Origin: Diphasiastrum complanatum
Lineage: Eukaryota; Streptophyta; Lycopodiopsida; Lycopodiales; Lycopodiaceae
Assembly: GCA_029204225.1 (NCBI GenBank)
Contig: CM055108.1
Span: forward strand, 24,509,670 to 24,573,669
DNA length: 64,000 nt
Direction: 5' to 3'
Part shown: positions 1-10,639 of the stretch, in pieces
How the letters are laid out: each line of letters opens with the position of its first letter
Numbering within the stretch: position 1 is the stretch's first letter
Position numbers and translations under genes: made by a program
Notes under the pieces: model-generated
The model's database searches: none
Seen by the model: the letters and a program-made list of their open reading frames with translations, nothing else
Told to the model about the DNA's origin: nothing

Positions 1-785
1 TAGTTCACGGAATACTTTGTAGATCCACAGGATTAGAAGTTTGTACAAAAGGTTTTAATGATCCCACAAAGATTCACTACATAGCATATCTCTACAGATA
101 ACTCCTGATTAGTACACAACACTTCCATAACCGAGAATCCTGTAACTTGGTTATCCTCTAAGAGAGAATATTTCTCAAAGAGTGCTATTTCACATCCTGA
201 ATCTCAACCGGAGATTCACTCAAAAGAATATATTGTTAGCATGAACTTTCGTCCTTGCATCAACCCACGGATCTCAATCCATACTAAGATCAAGTTGACT
301 CTATCCAGCAAGGAACAGGTTTCAACCCCTTTAAATCTTCAAACCAGATATCTACTATAATCCATAAAGGATCTCTGTAATATCTAAATATCCTATCATT
401 TCTGATTCATAAAATAAGTCCATCATCGATATAAAAGATTCCTCCTTGAATCTTTGAGCGATGTTTCTCCTTGATAATTCTCTTTTCTTCCTACTTCTCC
501 CCCTTTCTAACAGGAAACGCCACGAGTTTCTAAGGGGTGTAGATTATTCGAGATTTGCCCAGGAGAAGAGTCTAAGAAGAGATCCGAGAAAATCTAAAGC
601 CAAAAGAAGTGTTGCATCATTGTAAGCAAATACCAATGATGTCCCAACACAGTGACTTAACAAAAGATCTTTATTACCAAGCTTGAGAATTTGACTTGTA
701 AATCAAAAAAGGATTACTTGAAGATTCAAGTAGAGAAAACAATTTTAGAAAACTATTTCATTAACCATTTCTGTGACATCCCCAT
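1..785. repeat. Interspersed repeat R1, copy 1 (LTR-retrotransposon debris)
   Basis: This stretch has no coding frame of note. It is clearly related to 23290-24150: both carry the phrases GTAGATCCACAGGATTA and CATAGCATATCTCTACA or close variants in the same order, then a CTTCTCCCCCTTT tract and a GTTGCATCA segment. Read on the minus strand the C-rich tract is an A/G-rich run, as is common near the 3' part of plant LTR retrotransposons. The family is not recognised; dispersed retroelement sequence is an inference from the two copies. Confidence 0.5.
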
Positions 786-1489
786 GGTCAACGGGTAATC
801 AGAATTACCTTCCAAGGAATCACAAAAAATCGGGTTAATCCATGTGTTAAGAAATTCACCAATATATCTTTATAAAGAAATAGCTTGTCAGGTTTCCGGT
901 TTTGTAAATTTGAGATATCCAAAAAAGGGGTCATGACCAATATCTCAAATTTCCGACAAAACACCCGTTTTTATGACCGATAGTATTTGGCATCACTAAG
1001 ACTTACGGCCATACCATGGTCAACTGATCCAACTAGTTTCAAATGTACAATTATATAAAGTTGTCGAAAATTTATAAAAAATTCGAACTTCACTCAAACA
1101 AACATTCTTTCGCCCCTTTTCACAATCTTTACGCTCATTGTACGGTTCACAGTGACAGATTTAGAAATGGAGAAGAACGAACCGGCTTTTTCTTGTTCTT
1201 AACAACAAACAGTGTTGGTACGCCCACAGCTTCAAGCATATCAAGAAACAACTTTCTCGTTCCATTTTAGTTTTTCCATCCTAGGCTTTTGGGCCATTTT
1301 TGACCGTGTCTGTTTCCGAAAAAAAATGACACCTTAGTCAAAAAAATCCAAGAATTTCTGGACACGGGTGTCCAATTCTCGGTTGCCCATTACAGTTAAT
1401 AAAGCGAATATAATTCGTCAATTGTGAAAAAATTAGAGCTTAGTCTTGCTTTAGCTTCAACTAGAAGCTATCTACCTTTTCTTACTGCT
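786..1489. other. Non-coding stretch with an imperfect hairpin
   Basis: No gene is supported here. A hairpin is visible: 899-918 pairs with 940-962 around a 21-base loop. The motif CCATGGTCAAC occurs twice, near 782 and 1014. Part of 1290-1400 (a dissection of GTGTCCAATTCTCGGTTGCCCAT type) has a diverged counterpart near 31650-31690. Confidence 0.4.
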
Positions 1490-1984
1490 GCTATAAAGTC
1501 CTCAATCCAAGGATCCTATTCTAAGCATGCCAATCACAAGCAACACAAGGAACCTGATGGTGGACAAACCGACCCAACCAAACCTAGATCGAACGGATCT
1601 AGCCCCCAAGCTATAGATCAATCACAAAGAGGAGTATGGCATCACACCAGCAGCATCCTGCCACCGGTCATGCTATCAAGCATACACTAGTGAAAGCCCA
1701 ATAGGTATACTTATACCCTCCAAGGCCCATGCACCACTAGTAGTGCACTGTGACACCTCACTGGACACCTCTGCAGCCTATCTGGGCCACGTCATCCAGT
1801 ACCCCAATGACTCACTGATAGACCCATATAAATCCACCATCAAGTGTTTTAGGCCTACAACCATTAATTATGACCATGTACTTATAAGGGCCCCAATTCC
1901 CTTATAGTCACAATTAACTTACGGGTTGTTGGTCTACCGGTCCCTAGCGTGGACACGCTACCCGAGACCAGTCATGGGCATGAC
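1490..1984 (-). repeat. Solo or truncated LTR of a gypsy-type element
   Basis: The block is nearly identical over about 300 bases (1690-1984) to 21413-21711, which abuts a gypsy 3' end with a polypurine tract. Both copies end on the plus strand in GGGCATGACA, so the element is oriented minus and the LTR starts TGTCATGCCC. Here no polypurine tract or pol sequence follows, so it looks like a solo or truncated LTR. The lower boundary is approximate. Confidence 0.6.
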
Positions 1985-2244
1985 AGGGGGGCAGTAGCCC
2001 CCCGATCGGTAGACCCCAGCCCCGACGGTAAGGCCTCTTCATGATTTGGCCTTCCAACTCCCTGAGCGAAAACACACTTACTGGGACCATCTGTGATCGT
2101 AACGAACAAGCTAGAGGTTAGTTTTGAATTTTTATCCTTGACAGAACCCAACATGGATTAATGCACCTGAACTGGACCATCCTGCACCCGAAACAGTCGG
2201 CAAACTACACAGTAATGATGCTGCTCTTAATTAGAGCTTTCATC

Positions 2245-2375
2245 TGATACCCATATTGCCCAAAAAAAACCAAAATTAAAAAAAAAAAACGTTTCTAGAA
2301 TTTTTTTGAAATTTTCAGAAACGTGTTTCTGAACCGCGTTTCTGAACGTGATTCTGAAACGCGTTTCAGAAACGC
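2245..2375 (+). repeat. Palindrome-bearing repeat, copy 1
   Basis: TGATACCCATATTGC at 2245-2259 recurs at 40359-40373. In both places an A-rich run follows and then a palindrome. Here the palindrome is a perfect 18-mer at 2353-2370 centred on AAACGCGTTT, preceded by several TTTCTGAA-type repeats. The rest of 1985-2974 shows nothing I recognise. Confidence 0.45.
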
Positions 2376-2974
2376 TGTGCATCTATGTTCCTAATCATGC
2401 TTTATAGCTCATAAATACTGAATTTCATTCACATACTTATTTGATGATGCTATTCAAATTCTCTTACAATTTCTAAATTCAAATATCTATAATTACTTTT
2501 GTTCAGTTATGCAAGCACTTTCTGTGTAGACTGATGTCATGCTGCAAATTTGGTATTAATATCAGTTACACTGTATAGGAAATGAGATGCAGACATTTGG
2601 TGCCATTCATACATTTTTCTAATTTCTAGCAGCTAGTAGCTCATTTCATGTCTAGGCTCTTGAACAAAACTCAACCACATCTCAAAAAATGTGTCTGTAC
2701 GCATTTAAGCCACATTTATGACCTCTCTGAAGATACCATTCCAATTGACTAAAGCACAAAACACTACAAACTCAATATTAGGCACGTACCACCAACCTTA
2801 GGACAATAGGAGGCACGCATTCCTCCTAGAAAATTAGTCACCTATAAAAATTTGTGCCTATATTCACTTCTGAACATACTTCGGAGAAGAATAGAGTAAA
2901 TTTGTTTGGCCAAGGTCCATTGTCTAGCATACACACAATCATAGCGGCAACAAGGAAGAGAGAGAATTCCAAAC

Positions 2975-3096
2975 CTGTCAAAGATGATGCATACTGCCTT
3001 AAAAGGAGGACTCCGTAATTGATAAGAGCACCCGGATGACTTGCATCTTTTTCCAAAACGGCTTGCAAACAGCGTGATGAATGTTGTAGATCACCG
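2975..3096 (-). CDS. TPR gene exon G
   Basis: The acceptor CAG lies at 3099-3097 and the donor GT at 2974-2973. The 122-base exon starts with the third base of a codon and ends with the first base of the next. It completes the AA left by exon F to an Asn codon, giving NGDLQHSSRCL, then the segment around KDASHPGALINYG and LLLRQYASSLT. This is the second helix of one TPR and the start of the next, the place where homologues read roughly GNLELSAKCFQ...NHPAALVNYA. The apparent reading beyond 2975 into LEFSLF is intron. The next exon should begin with a Gly-completing codon and lies outside the window. Confidence 0.8.
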
Positions 3097-4055
3097 CTGC
3101 AGCTCATGTTCACCCCAAAATTAGCAAATTTAAGAGTTGGTGAACTAGCTAAAAAGTTCAAAGGAACTTTTGGAACTAATGTAAAGCAACAAGAAAATGG
3201 AAATTCTCCCACATGAAATGAATCATATGAACTAAGTTGTGTCAGATGTCTTTCAACATGCAAAAGTGAAGAATAGCAAACACAAGTATCCAAAATATCT
3301 TATACCTTCAATCCATTCTATATGATATGACATCCATACTCACTCCCTCAGTAAATAAAAGTAGATGCAAGTCCATGATTAAAATTAGTCCCAACTACTT
3401 TTTGCATCTGCTCAATATCTGATTATGAGTTTCTATTGTCTTTTCACACATTAAAAGATTTACTCCACCATGATGCATCTGTAAAACCTTGTTAATTTTT
3501 TCAGTATTACATTACAAGCAAAAAGTAGATAGAAGCTAATTTTCCTCAAGATCGATGCTATACTCATTGTCGTATCTAGCATTGACGCTCCATATGTTCA
3601 AATCAATATCATCCTTCTTGCCAGCATAAATTAAATGAAATAAAATAGATAGAAATAATTCCAAATTCAATGCATTTGCACTTTGATGAAAACATTTGAG
3701 AACACTTATTTCAAACAGGTTACAAACATGCAAATTTTTTTTCGGGGGGTGTTAGTCAAAAGCAAAAAGTAGTTCATGCATGCCAACAAAAAGCTAAGAG
3801 CAATATGTCCATGTTAGAGCTCATGCAGAGCTCCTAAATTGCAAAAAGGCCTGGTTTCATTACCATCCATGAGTAGCTAAGGAATTCATCAACTAAAAGT
3901 GTAAGCTGACTACCCAAAAACAGAAGTGCAAGAGCCATGCAAGTGGAACAAGGAGGCCGCCATGCAAGTGGCCAAAAGAGGCCCAACTTCCAATATGAGG
4001 AATTTAGGACATCGATAAGAGAACCCATTCCTCCACTCTTGCCTTAGAGATAAAC

Positions 4056-4058
<3 letters not shown>
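3097..4058. other. Intron sequence with no recognised element
   Basis: This is part of the 17.3-kb intron between exons F and G. I see AT-rich sequence with short open frames only and no retroelement motif. Confidence 0.4.

Positions 4059-4127
<69 letters not shown>
4059..4127. repeat. (GA)n microsatellite at a LINE 3' end
   Basis: An almost pure GA array of about 34 units. On the minus strand it is (TC)n and follows directly after the LINE 3' terminus TTAATAAAGCTT. Confidence 0.95.
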
Positions 4128-4130
<3 letters not shown>

Positions 4131-5737
4131 TTTATTAATGTCTTTTCCATGCCAAAAGGCATATAAGACAAATAAGTACATATCAAGTATGTGGACCACT
4201 GGGAGCATATGAAAAACGTCTCCGAAACTGAAAGAAAAGCATATATAATAAATCTAAATACAATTACCAGTGCACAACGAGACTTCTCAAGGAAGAAACA
4301 AATAGGCCATTGAGCTCATGTAATTCAAAGAGAAGCATTGTACCATCATGATTGGACATATCGATTCCAAGCTTTATGGAGGATCTCTTACCACATACAA
4401 GGAAGGTTGTTGAATCAAAACCAGGAAAGGACACACACTAATGGTAGGCAGAGAAAAGAAGCTATATCGACTCCTGATAGAAGCTGTAAAGCAAGCCGCA
4501 GATCATGTCCTGGACGGAAAACTGCTACTATTGTTGCTGCTACTACTGAAGAAAGATGCAATACAAGCTGCATGGGGAGTGAAATTGAGATCTGCTGCCG
4601 ACATCGAATGTACGAAGGACGTCTCCTCGTAATAGGACGAAGAGGTCTGGCTGCTGGGTAATGCTGGGAGGTGCGCTGCCTCTGATCTCTGTGGGAAGTC
4701 GTGTCCTCATCCTCGGCATCATCATTTGAGTCTGGGACTGGTCGTGAACGTCGTCTGGAGAAAAAGGAGGTAATCTGAAGCTGTGTCTGGAGTAATCTGA
4801 CGCCGAGGCTGGAGATCTCGTCGTAATAGAAACATCTCTCGGATCATAAGTGCAACACCACGTGGATCCTCATAGGTAACAAGTGAGCACAAAGTAACTG
4901 GTGTATCCCTAAACAAGCAATAGTATCTCCCACGAATCTCATAATAAGCTGGGCAAATGAAGATAAAATGCTCCTCAGTCTCCACCGCACCTAGGGAAGA
5001 TAGCTGGCAGATCTTGTCCTCTCGTGGGGTACCCTGAAACCAATGCCAATCTCAAGCTGGTGTGAAGAGACATGGAGCTGACCTAATATGAATCTGAGAC
5101 TATGTGATAACCCAGAGTGTAGATATTGTGGTAGAAGTGAACTAGCCAAGAAAATACGAGTGGACTTCCTTTTGAGCGACCCAACTACCCCCCTTGGCGT
5201 GGTGGTGGTACTTAATAGGGTATTAGGAGAACCAGCCAAAGCAAACTGCTTAAGGAGAACTGCGCGCTGGTGGGGTGCAAGTCCACCCACATCGAGATGC
5301 GTCATTTGCGCAAATTGGTAAGGAAAGGGAGGCCCAAAGAGTATTAGCAATCAGTGAAAAAAGAAACTAGAGGGGATCCAGGCTATCCATTCAGCGCTCA
5401 ATTTGAAAACAGATTACTCTGTGTGAGTTCCATTACCAAGAACTGCACGTCGGGAGAACAACCAGGGCAGACCTGAATAAAATGAACGTCCCTGATACAT
5501 CTATCTCCAAAAAATGAAGCCGATAAAAGTCGCGTTTGACACCTAACTGACCATGCCAGGCTCGATTAAGGTAAGCTCTATAGACGAATCGTGTGATGTA
5601 GTCATGGGTACCAGAAGGAAGTGCAATGATAGAGATATCGAGTGTGCCAAGAAGTCTGGAGGCCTGAGAGAACCAAGCCACATGGTAGCCCTGACTGTGA
5701 ACGCACTGAGATGAAATGAGAGCAGCCTGAGTGTAAT
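4128..5737 (-). mobile_element. LINE, 3' part: ORF2 C-terminus and 3'UTR
   Basis: Minus-strand fragment of the LINE family that also occurs at 10.1-13.6 kb. From 5737 down it reads YTQAALISSQ, then a GYHVAWFSQAS segment matching GYRLSWFSQAS of the plus-strand copy near 12930. This is followed by the C-terminal zinc-knuckle-like part with TEEHFIFICPAYYEIRGR at about 4985-4920. Several frame breaks and stops show it is dead. The 3'UTR ends with TATGCCTTTTGGCATGGAAA, a short spacer and TTAATAAAGC, then (TC)n. The 5' side is cut by the gypsy LTR at 5738. Confidence 0.75.
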
Positions 5738-5980
5738 GGTTCCTAACACCACAGTAGGGCAAACACTAACTGATCCACCCAACCTTGCCTACTCCCTAAT
5801 ATAGAGTAAGCCCCTCCAGTGCGAGGACTGGTAGCATGCATACTGCCAAGTGTCGGCCACGTGGCACTGACGTGGCCGACTGCACGTCGGGACCCAACGT
5901 GGGGCCCTATGTTGCTGACAGGGTCCCTAGACTGTGTTAGGCCCGCCATGGCTATGGACCGTGCTGGGGTGCTCGTAACA
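5738..5980 (-). repeat. 3' LTR of gypsy A
   Basis: The LTR begins on the minus strand with TGTTACGAGCACCCC, directly after the polypurine tract AAGGGGGAGGGAG at 5993-5981. It ends near 5738 where LINE coding sequence resumes. About 243 bases, a short LTR. The TATA-like TAATATAGAG near 5800 could be promoter sequence but lies in reverse sense, so I do not call it. Confidence 0.65.
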
Positions 5981-5994
5981 CTCCCTCCCCCTTA
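5981..5994 (-). promoter_or_regulatory. Polypurine tract of gypsy A
   Basis: On the minus strand a purine run TTAAGGGGGAGGGAG ends exactly at the LTR start TGTTACG. This is the expected priming site for plus-strand DNA synthesis. Confidence 0.75.
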
Positions 5995-7266
5995 AGAACC
6001 GTCTTGGTCCTCTAAGACAAAGTCTGGAAAAATCTTGCGAAGGACGTTGCCTCTTTCCCAAGTGGCATTCTCAACAGGCTGATCATTCCACTTGACCAGA
6101 TATTCTCGGTATAGAGTATGACGAGTCTGCGTCTGTCTACTATCAAGAATCTCCTCTGGCTCACGGAGGTTGCTGAGAATCCAATTACATGAAAGACTGG
6201 AAAAACCTTACTACTGTGTGGGAGTTCTAGTTCATAGGTGACCTCGCCTAGTCTCCTACTGATGGTAAAGGGACCGCAATACCTAGGAGACAACTTAGCA
6301 CACACTCCTGATTTGAGGGTTTTAGAGTCAACTGGGACTCTCAAGTAGACTTTCTCACCAGCAGAGAACTGCACATCCCGTCTGTGTGGATCTGCATAAT
6401 GCCTGGCTCGATCCTGGGACTGCCTAATGCTACGCTTAGCATGTTCTATCATCTGGTTTAGGTCTTCTAAAAAGTTTCTGGCTGCTTCAACCTTTTCTTG
6501 TTTGAACCCTACAGTTGTGGGTGTGCGTGGCTGAAAACCGTACATCAACATAAATGGGCTGTATCCCGTAGCTGAATGTTTGGTACTGCTATAAGAAAAC
6601 TCTAATATTAAGAGATACTCCTCCCAATTAGTCTGCTTCTTGTTGACGTATGCTCGAAGCATATCCTCCAGCACCTGATTTACCCTTTCTGTTTGACCGT
6701 CCGTCTGTGGATGGCCGGTGGTAGTCATATTAAGTTTAGTATGGGAGATGATGGAATACTGCCCTACAAAAATTTCCATTAAACTTACAGTCTCGGTCGC
6801 TGACTATGCCGGAAGAAAGACCGTACGATTTAAATAGCCCGTCTACAAACAACCTCGCTAACTCTGGAGCTCTAACGGTTGTTTTGGTCGGAATAAAATG
6901 AGCCATTTTGGTCAGACGGTCAACTGTGACCCATATAACGTCATTACCCTTTTGGGTTTTAGGCAGGTCTACTATAAAATCCATGGAGATACTCTCCCAT
7001 TTACCAGCTGGTATATCTAAGGGCTGTAACAACCCTCTTGCCTTTAAACGCTCTGCTTTATTTACTTGACATTTCTGGCAACTGGTTACATATTGTTGGA
7101 CGTCCTTTTTCATACTGGGCCAGAAAAATTGCCTACGAAGAAGCTCATAGGTCTTCTGTATGCCTGGGTGCCCCGCACTAGGATTGTCATGACACTCATA
7201 TAGGACATGTTGCCTATAATCCTCAGAATTGGGGACACACTCTATCTCTATAGAGCAAGTACTCAT
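5995..7266 (-). pseudogene. Gypsy A integrase with chromodomain
   Basis: Ty3/gypsy integrase in two overlapping frames. The upper part has the zinc-binding HX4H...CQKCQ region (GHPGIQKTYELLRRQFFWP) and the first catalytic motif with SMDFIVDLPK. The lower part has GHPQTDGQTERVNQ with the downstream glutamate region, the YADPHRRD and GEKVYLRV blocks of the C-terminal domain and FPVFHV. After a frame change near 6190 comes a chromodomain: EPEEILDSRQTQTRH, then YLVKWNDQPVENATWE at about 6120-6060. The chromodomain makes this a chromovirus, a group that uses it to choose chromatin targets. The integrase core is broken near 6780 and part of the core is missing. Confidence 0.85.
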
Positions 7267-7285
7267 CCTGAATGGAATATTGTTT

Positions 7286-7925
7286 TCATTTGAATCCTTG
7301 AGTCAATTGACCCTCAACCACTGGGGTTTGCTTGGGTAATACAGGCTCAGAATCCTCAACGTCATCTGACGTATACTCGCTCATCATCATCCTCAACGGA
7401 AGTTGTCGTATTCTTGGATGAACTAGTACCAACCCCGGGAACTGGTTCTGGAGTCTGTAATTGTCTACTCTGGACTGAGTTCCAGATGGTAGAGAAGAAT
7501 GCATCATGTTGGCACTTCCCTCTCAAGGACTCGAGTAACTCATTACGAATCTGAGTAAAACTCAGCTCGTTTATCATAGGCATTCTAGTAAGGGCATCTG
7601 CTACTGTATTGAATTTCCCCCGTCTATATCTGATAGACATATCAAACTCTTGCATCAACTCTGCCCAACGAGCTTTCCAACCTCTAAGCTCAGGTTGATT
7701 GCAAAGGTATCTGAGACTTTCATGGTCTGTCAGGACCTCAAAGTTGGCACCATACAAATAATGCCTCCAAGTCTTAAGGGCATGAACTATAGAAAAGAGT
7801 TCCTTTTCATAGGCGTTGTACCTAGTCTGAGCTGGCTCGAGTTTTTTACTCTCGAACACAACTGGTCGTCCACCCTGAGTTAGTACAACACCAACTGCAA
7901 AGTCGCTAGCATCTGTTTCGACCAC
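7286..7925 (-). pseudogene. Gypsy A RNase H
   Basis: RNase H domain of a Ty3/gypsy polyprotein. It begins [13 protein letters not shown] (first catalytic Asp in TDAS), continues through FESKKLEPAQ and NAYEKELFSIVHALKTWRHY (catalytic Glu in YEKEL), VLTDHESLRYL (catalytic Asp in LTDH) and ends with KFNTVADALTR. Downstream is a low-complexity acidic linker to the integrase. The frame breaks before the reverse transcriptase fragment at 7906-8223, so the element is inactive. Confidence 0.85.
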
Positions 7926-8654
7926 AAAATGGCTGATTGGGGTCGACGACTTTTGAAACTGGTGTTGTGGCTAAAGCTATTTTGAGAGCATCAAAGCTCT
8001 CCTGTTGTGCAGACTCCCAAATGAACTCCTTTCCCTTCCCCTTAAGAAGATTTGTCATGGGAACTCCTATCTGAGCACATTCCTTGACAAATCGTCTATA
8101 ATATCCCGCCAAACCAAGAAAGATCTGAAGCTCTAAAATATTCTGAGGTGTCAGCCAACTGAGTATGGCTTTAACCTTACTGGGGTCCATCTTAATCCCA
8201 TCTGCCGAGATAATGTGACCCAAATAAGCTACTTCTTCAACGACGAATTCACACTTGGATTCTTTAGCATAAAGCTTATGCTTTCTAAGCGCTTTCTAAG
8301 CAGTCGAAATACCTTTCTAAGGTGTTTTAGATGCTCCTTCCTCGTTTTGCTGTAGACGAGGATGTCATCTAAAAATACGACTACAAACTTACCCAAGTAT
8401 GCTCGGAGGACACTGTTCATCAAGGTCATTAAGGTAGTTGGAGCATTTGTGAGCCCAAATGGCATCACCCTAAACTCATAATGACCATGACGAGTCCTAA
8501 AAGCTGTTTTCGGGACATCTTCCGACTTTATACGGACTTGATGATATCCTGATCTGAGGTCTATTTTACTAAAAAATTTAGCCCCGTCGAGTTGATCGAA
8601 CAACTCGTCTGCCCGAGGGATGAATATCGGTGTTGCTGAGGGGACTAGCATCAC
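7906..8654 (-). pseudogene. Gypsy A reverse transcriptase
   Basis: Two frames. The upper (8654-8229) reads [43 protein letters not shown] and the catalytic [11 protein letters not shown] (Y/FxDD box). The lower (8223-7906) has the thumb and connection region: [15 protein letters not shown] and [14 protein letters not shown] frameshift or stop separates them near 8226. The N-terminal fingers region is separated from this by foreign sequence at about 8626-8970. Confidence 0.85.
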
Positions 8655-8970
8655 CCTACCTATTTTTACAAGGACTATCCCGCGATATCCGCTATCTGAG
8701 ATAGTGGATCAAGGTGTTATTATAATGGCTAAAGCCAGAAGACATTCAAGTGCAACCCCCTCAAGCCTCGGCAATCAGAATGGAAAAGTATGTCTGGCTC
8801 ATTCAAAAGAGGGAGGCCGACAAGAAGAACTTCAAACGAGTTGCTAAGAAACAGAAATGAGTCATCCAAGAGTCCCAGAAATAGTTGGATCAGGTGACAA
8901 GATACAAAAGATTTTGGACAAAGTGAACCAACTCTGGAACACGGTGGAATTTCCGACTAGCTTAATCTTA
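8626..8970. mobile_element. About 345-bp insertion inside gypsy A pol
   Basis: Gypsy reading stops on one side at ALNKVTIK (about 8972) and resumes at IPRADE (about 8625), two motifs that are normally only a few residues apart. The intervening sequence has no gypsy similarity. On the plus strand it contains short open runs such as KYVWLIQKREADKKNFKRV. I do not recognise it; the ends and any target duplication are not clear by eye. Confidence 0.55.
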
Positions 8971-9876
8971 ATTGTGACTTTATTGAGGGCTCTGTAATCT
9001 ACGCAAAGACGCATAGACCCCTCTTTCTTTTTCACCAAAAAAGACTGGTGAGGCCCATGGTGAACTATTGGTCTGAATTTGGCCTTTCCCAAGATAATCT
9101 GTTAACTGCCTAGTTATTTCTTCATCCTCTGTTCGGCTGAACCAATACGAAGGTTTAGAAACAGGTGCTGTACCTGGTACTAGGTTTATTACATGATCTA
9201 CCTCCCTGCTAGGTGGTAAACCATGTGGCAAATCTTCAGGAAAAACATCTTTAAGTTTAGACAATAAAGTTTCTAATTTACTGAATTTTTGCTGTAAAGA
9301 ACTGGAAATAGAAACTTCAGGAATAAACTGAAAGTCACATAAGAATACCTGACGGTCGTCGTCTCCAATTAGTTGACAAAGCTCGGAACTGCAGACCATA
9401 GGACTGTTGGGAACATCATGCTCCCCATGCAACTGGATCTCTCGGCCTTTATGCTGAAAGCTGAGGGTGTTCTCCTGATAGTTTCTGTGGAGGGAAGGTC
9501 CTAAACTGTAGAGCCAGTCTCTCCCGAGAACAATATCTGTGCAATCCAGGTGCATTATCTGAAAGTTTATTTCATCTTGGTACCCCTGAATACCAAGATT
9601 TAAGTTACTTACCATAGTTTCCCAAATTTTCTTATCTTCACCCTTAGCTAATGAAACTATGTACCTATGCTGACTAGGTACTTCTGGTAGTTTAAGCTTT
9701 TTAACCAGGGTGTAGTTGATGAAATTATGGGTCGCCCCATCATCAACCATAACTCTAACTGACTGGTTACAAACTTTCCCATGCATACGTACTAGGTCAT
9801 GCGGCCCAAAAATGAAGGGTCTCGCTAGCATTGCAGAGGTGAGCTGGCAACAGTGTTCATGGTCTTCATGAAACAC
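8971..9876 (-). pseudogene. Gypsy A aspartic protease and start of RT
   Basis: This frame carries a retropepsin-like domain: RVMVDDGATHNFINY has the D-x-G-A active-site loop as DDGATHNF, followed by LGRDWLYSLGP. It runs on into the RT N-terminus with LPHGLPPSREVDHVINL and PGTAPVSKPSYWFSR, where the usual motif is PY+MSP. Then comes QTNSSPWASPVFF, and in the adjoining frame LVKKKEGSMRLCVDYRALNK, so there is a frameshift at about 9000-9090. Order protease-RT-RNase H-integrase confirms Ty3/gypsy. Confidence 0.8.
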
Positions 9877-9944
9877 TTTGATCTCGAAAGCTGCCGAGTC
9901 ACTAGGAAACTTACGATCTGAACAAGATGAACTTGTTTTTTATC

Positions 9945-10070
9945 TTTTTAATCTTTCTTAGTGAAAGGCCCCTTGGGACACTCTCTGACTGTGTGTCCCT
10001 TGCCCATGCACACAAAGCACAAACGTTCTTGTTTGGCTTTCTCAAAATCTTCTGGTTTTAAGGGCTGTAT
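9945..10070 (-). pseudogene. Gypsy A gag zinc knuckle remnant
   Basis: On the minus strand a CCHC knuckle is readable: LCFVCMGKGHTVRECPKGP (C-x2-C-x4-H-x4-C). It is the nucleocapsid end of Gag, just upstream of the protease as expected. The rest of gag and the 5' LTR are missing; LINE sequence begins at about 10075. Confidence 0.65.
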
Positions 10071-10264
10071 GAGTGATGGGCGTTGATATTGAAGAAGGGA
10101 ACCAAGCCAAGTCAAGTGCTCCCATATCCTCGGTCATCTCAGCCACCATTCAAGAAGAGAAATCCAGAGAACAAAAGGCTCAGAACATTAGGGTCAGAGG
10201 GATCCTTGAAACATAGAATGCCACGGCTAAAGCCAAGCACTTCCTTGATAACACACTAGGACAA

Positions 10265-10522
10265 ATGACTGATGGGTTAGATATGGCATGGAGGACTACC
10301 AGAGATGCAGCCACATTGATTATCTGTTGGAGAGTCGCCGAGAGGCTTTACGATGCAGAGCTAAGCTACATGGTTCCACTGTTTTTATGGATGACCTCAC
10401 ATATATCCAGGTGGAGGAAAGGCGTAAGGCCTTCCAAGAAACCTGCGTTAGGTGGACGAGCTATATATCAAGATGGACGAGTGCACTTTTATGATAGCGC
10501 TCTTGACGGTTCCCAGAGATAG
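10265..10522 (+). pseudogene. LINE ORF1 C-terminal domain remnant
   Basis: Across two frames one can read TVFMDDLTYIQVEERRKAF and then AIYQDGRVHFYD. Related text stands in the ORF1 copy at 40997-41200 (MIYLDEDFTYIQVQERKKA, then RLIYRDDIIHFVD). This is the pattern of the C-terminal RNA-binding part of L1-type ORF1 proteins (IYLDEDLT...R). Frame changes inside the segment show it is a remnant. Confidence 0.6.
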
Positions 10523-10639
10523 GGACTTGGGGTCCCCAGGTTTGGGAGTATCCCCAAGCCCCATCCACACCATCTCCAGAATGGAGTACGGAATTGTGAT
10601 GGTATACACTCATCTTCTACTGCTGGCAACTTGATTGAA

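Noticed and set aside
4004-4186. Open frames of Ser-Leu or Arg-Glu repeats at the microsatellites (also 13549, 14962, 15043, 16120, 42202)
   Set aside because: They are translations of (GA)n/(TC)n arrays without codon bias or conserved ends.
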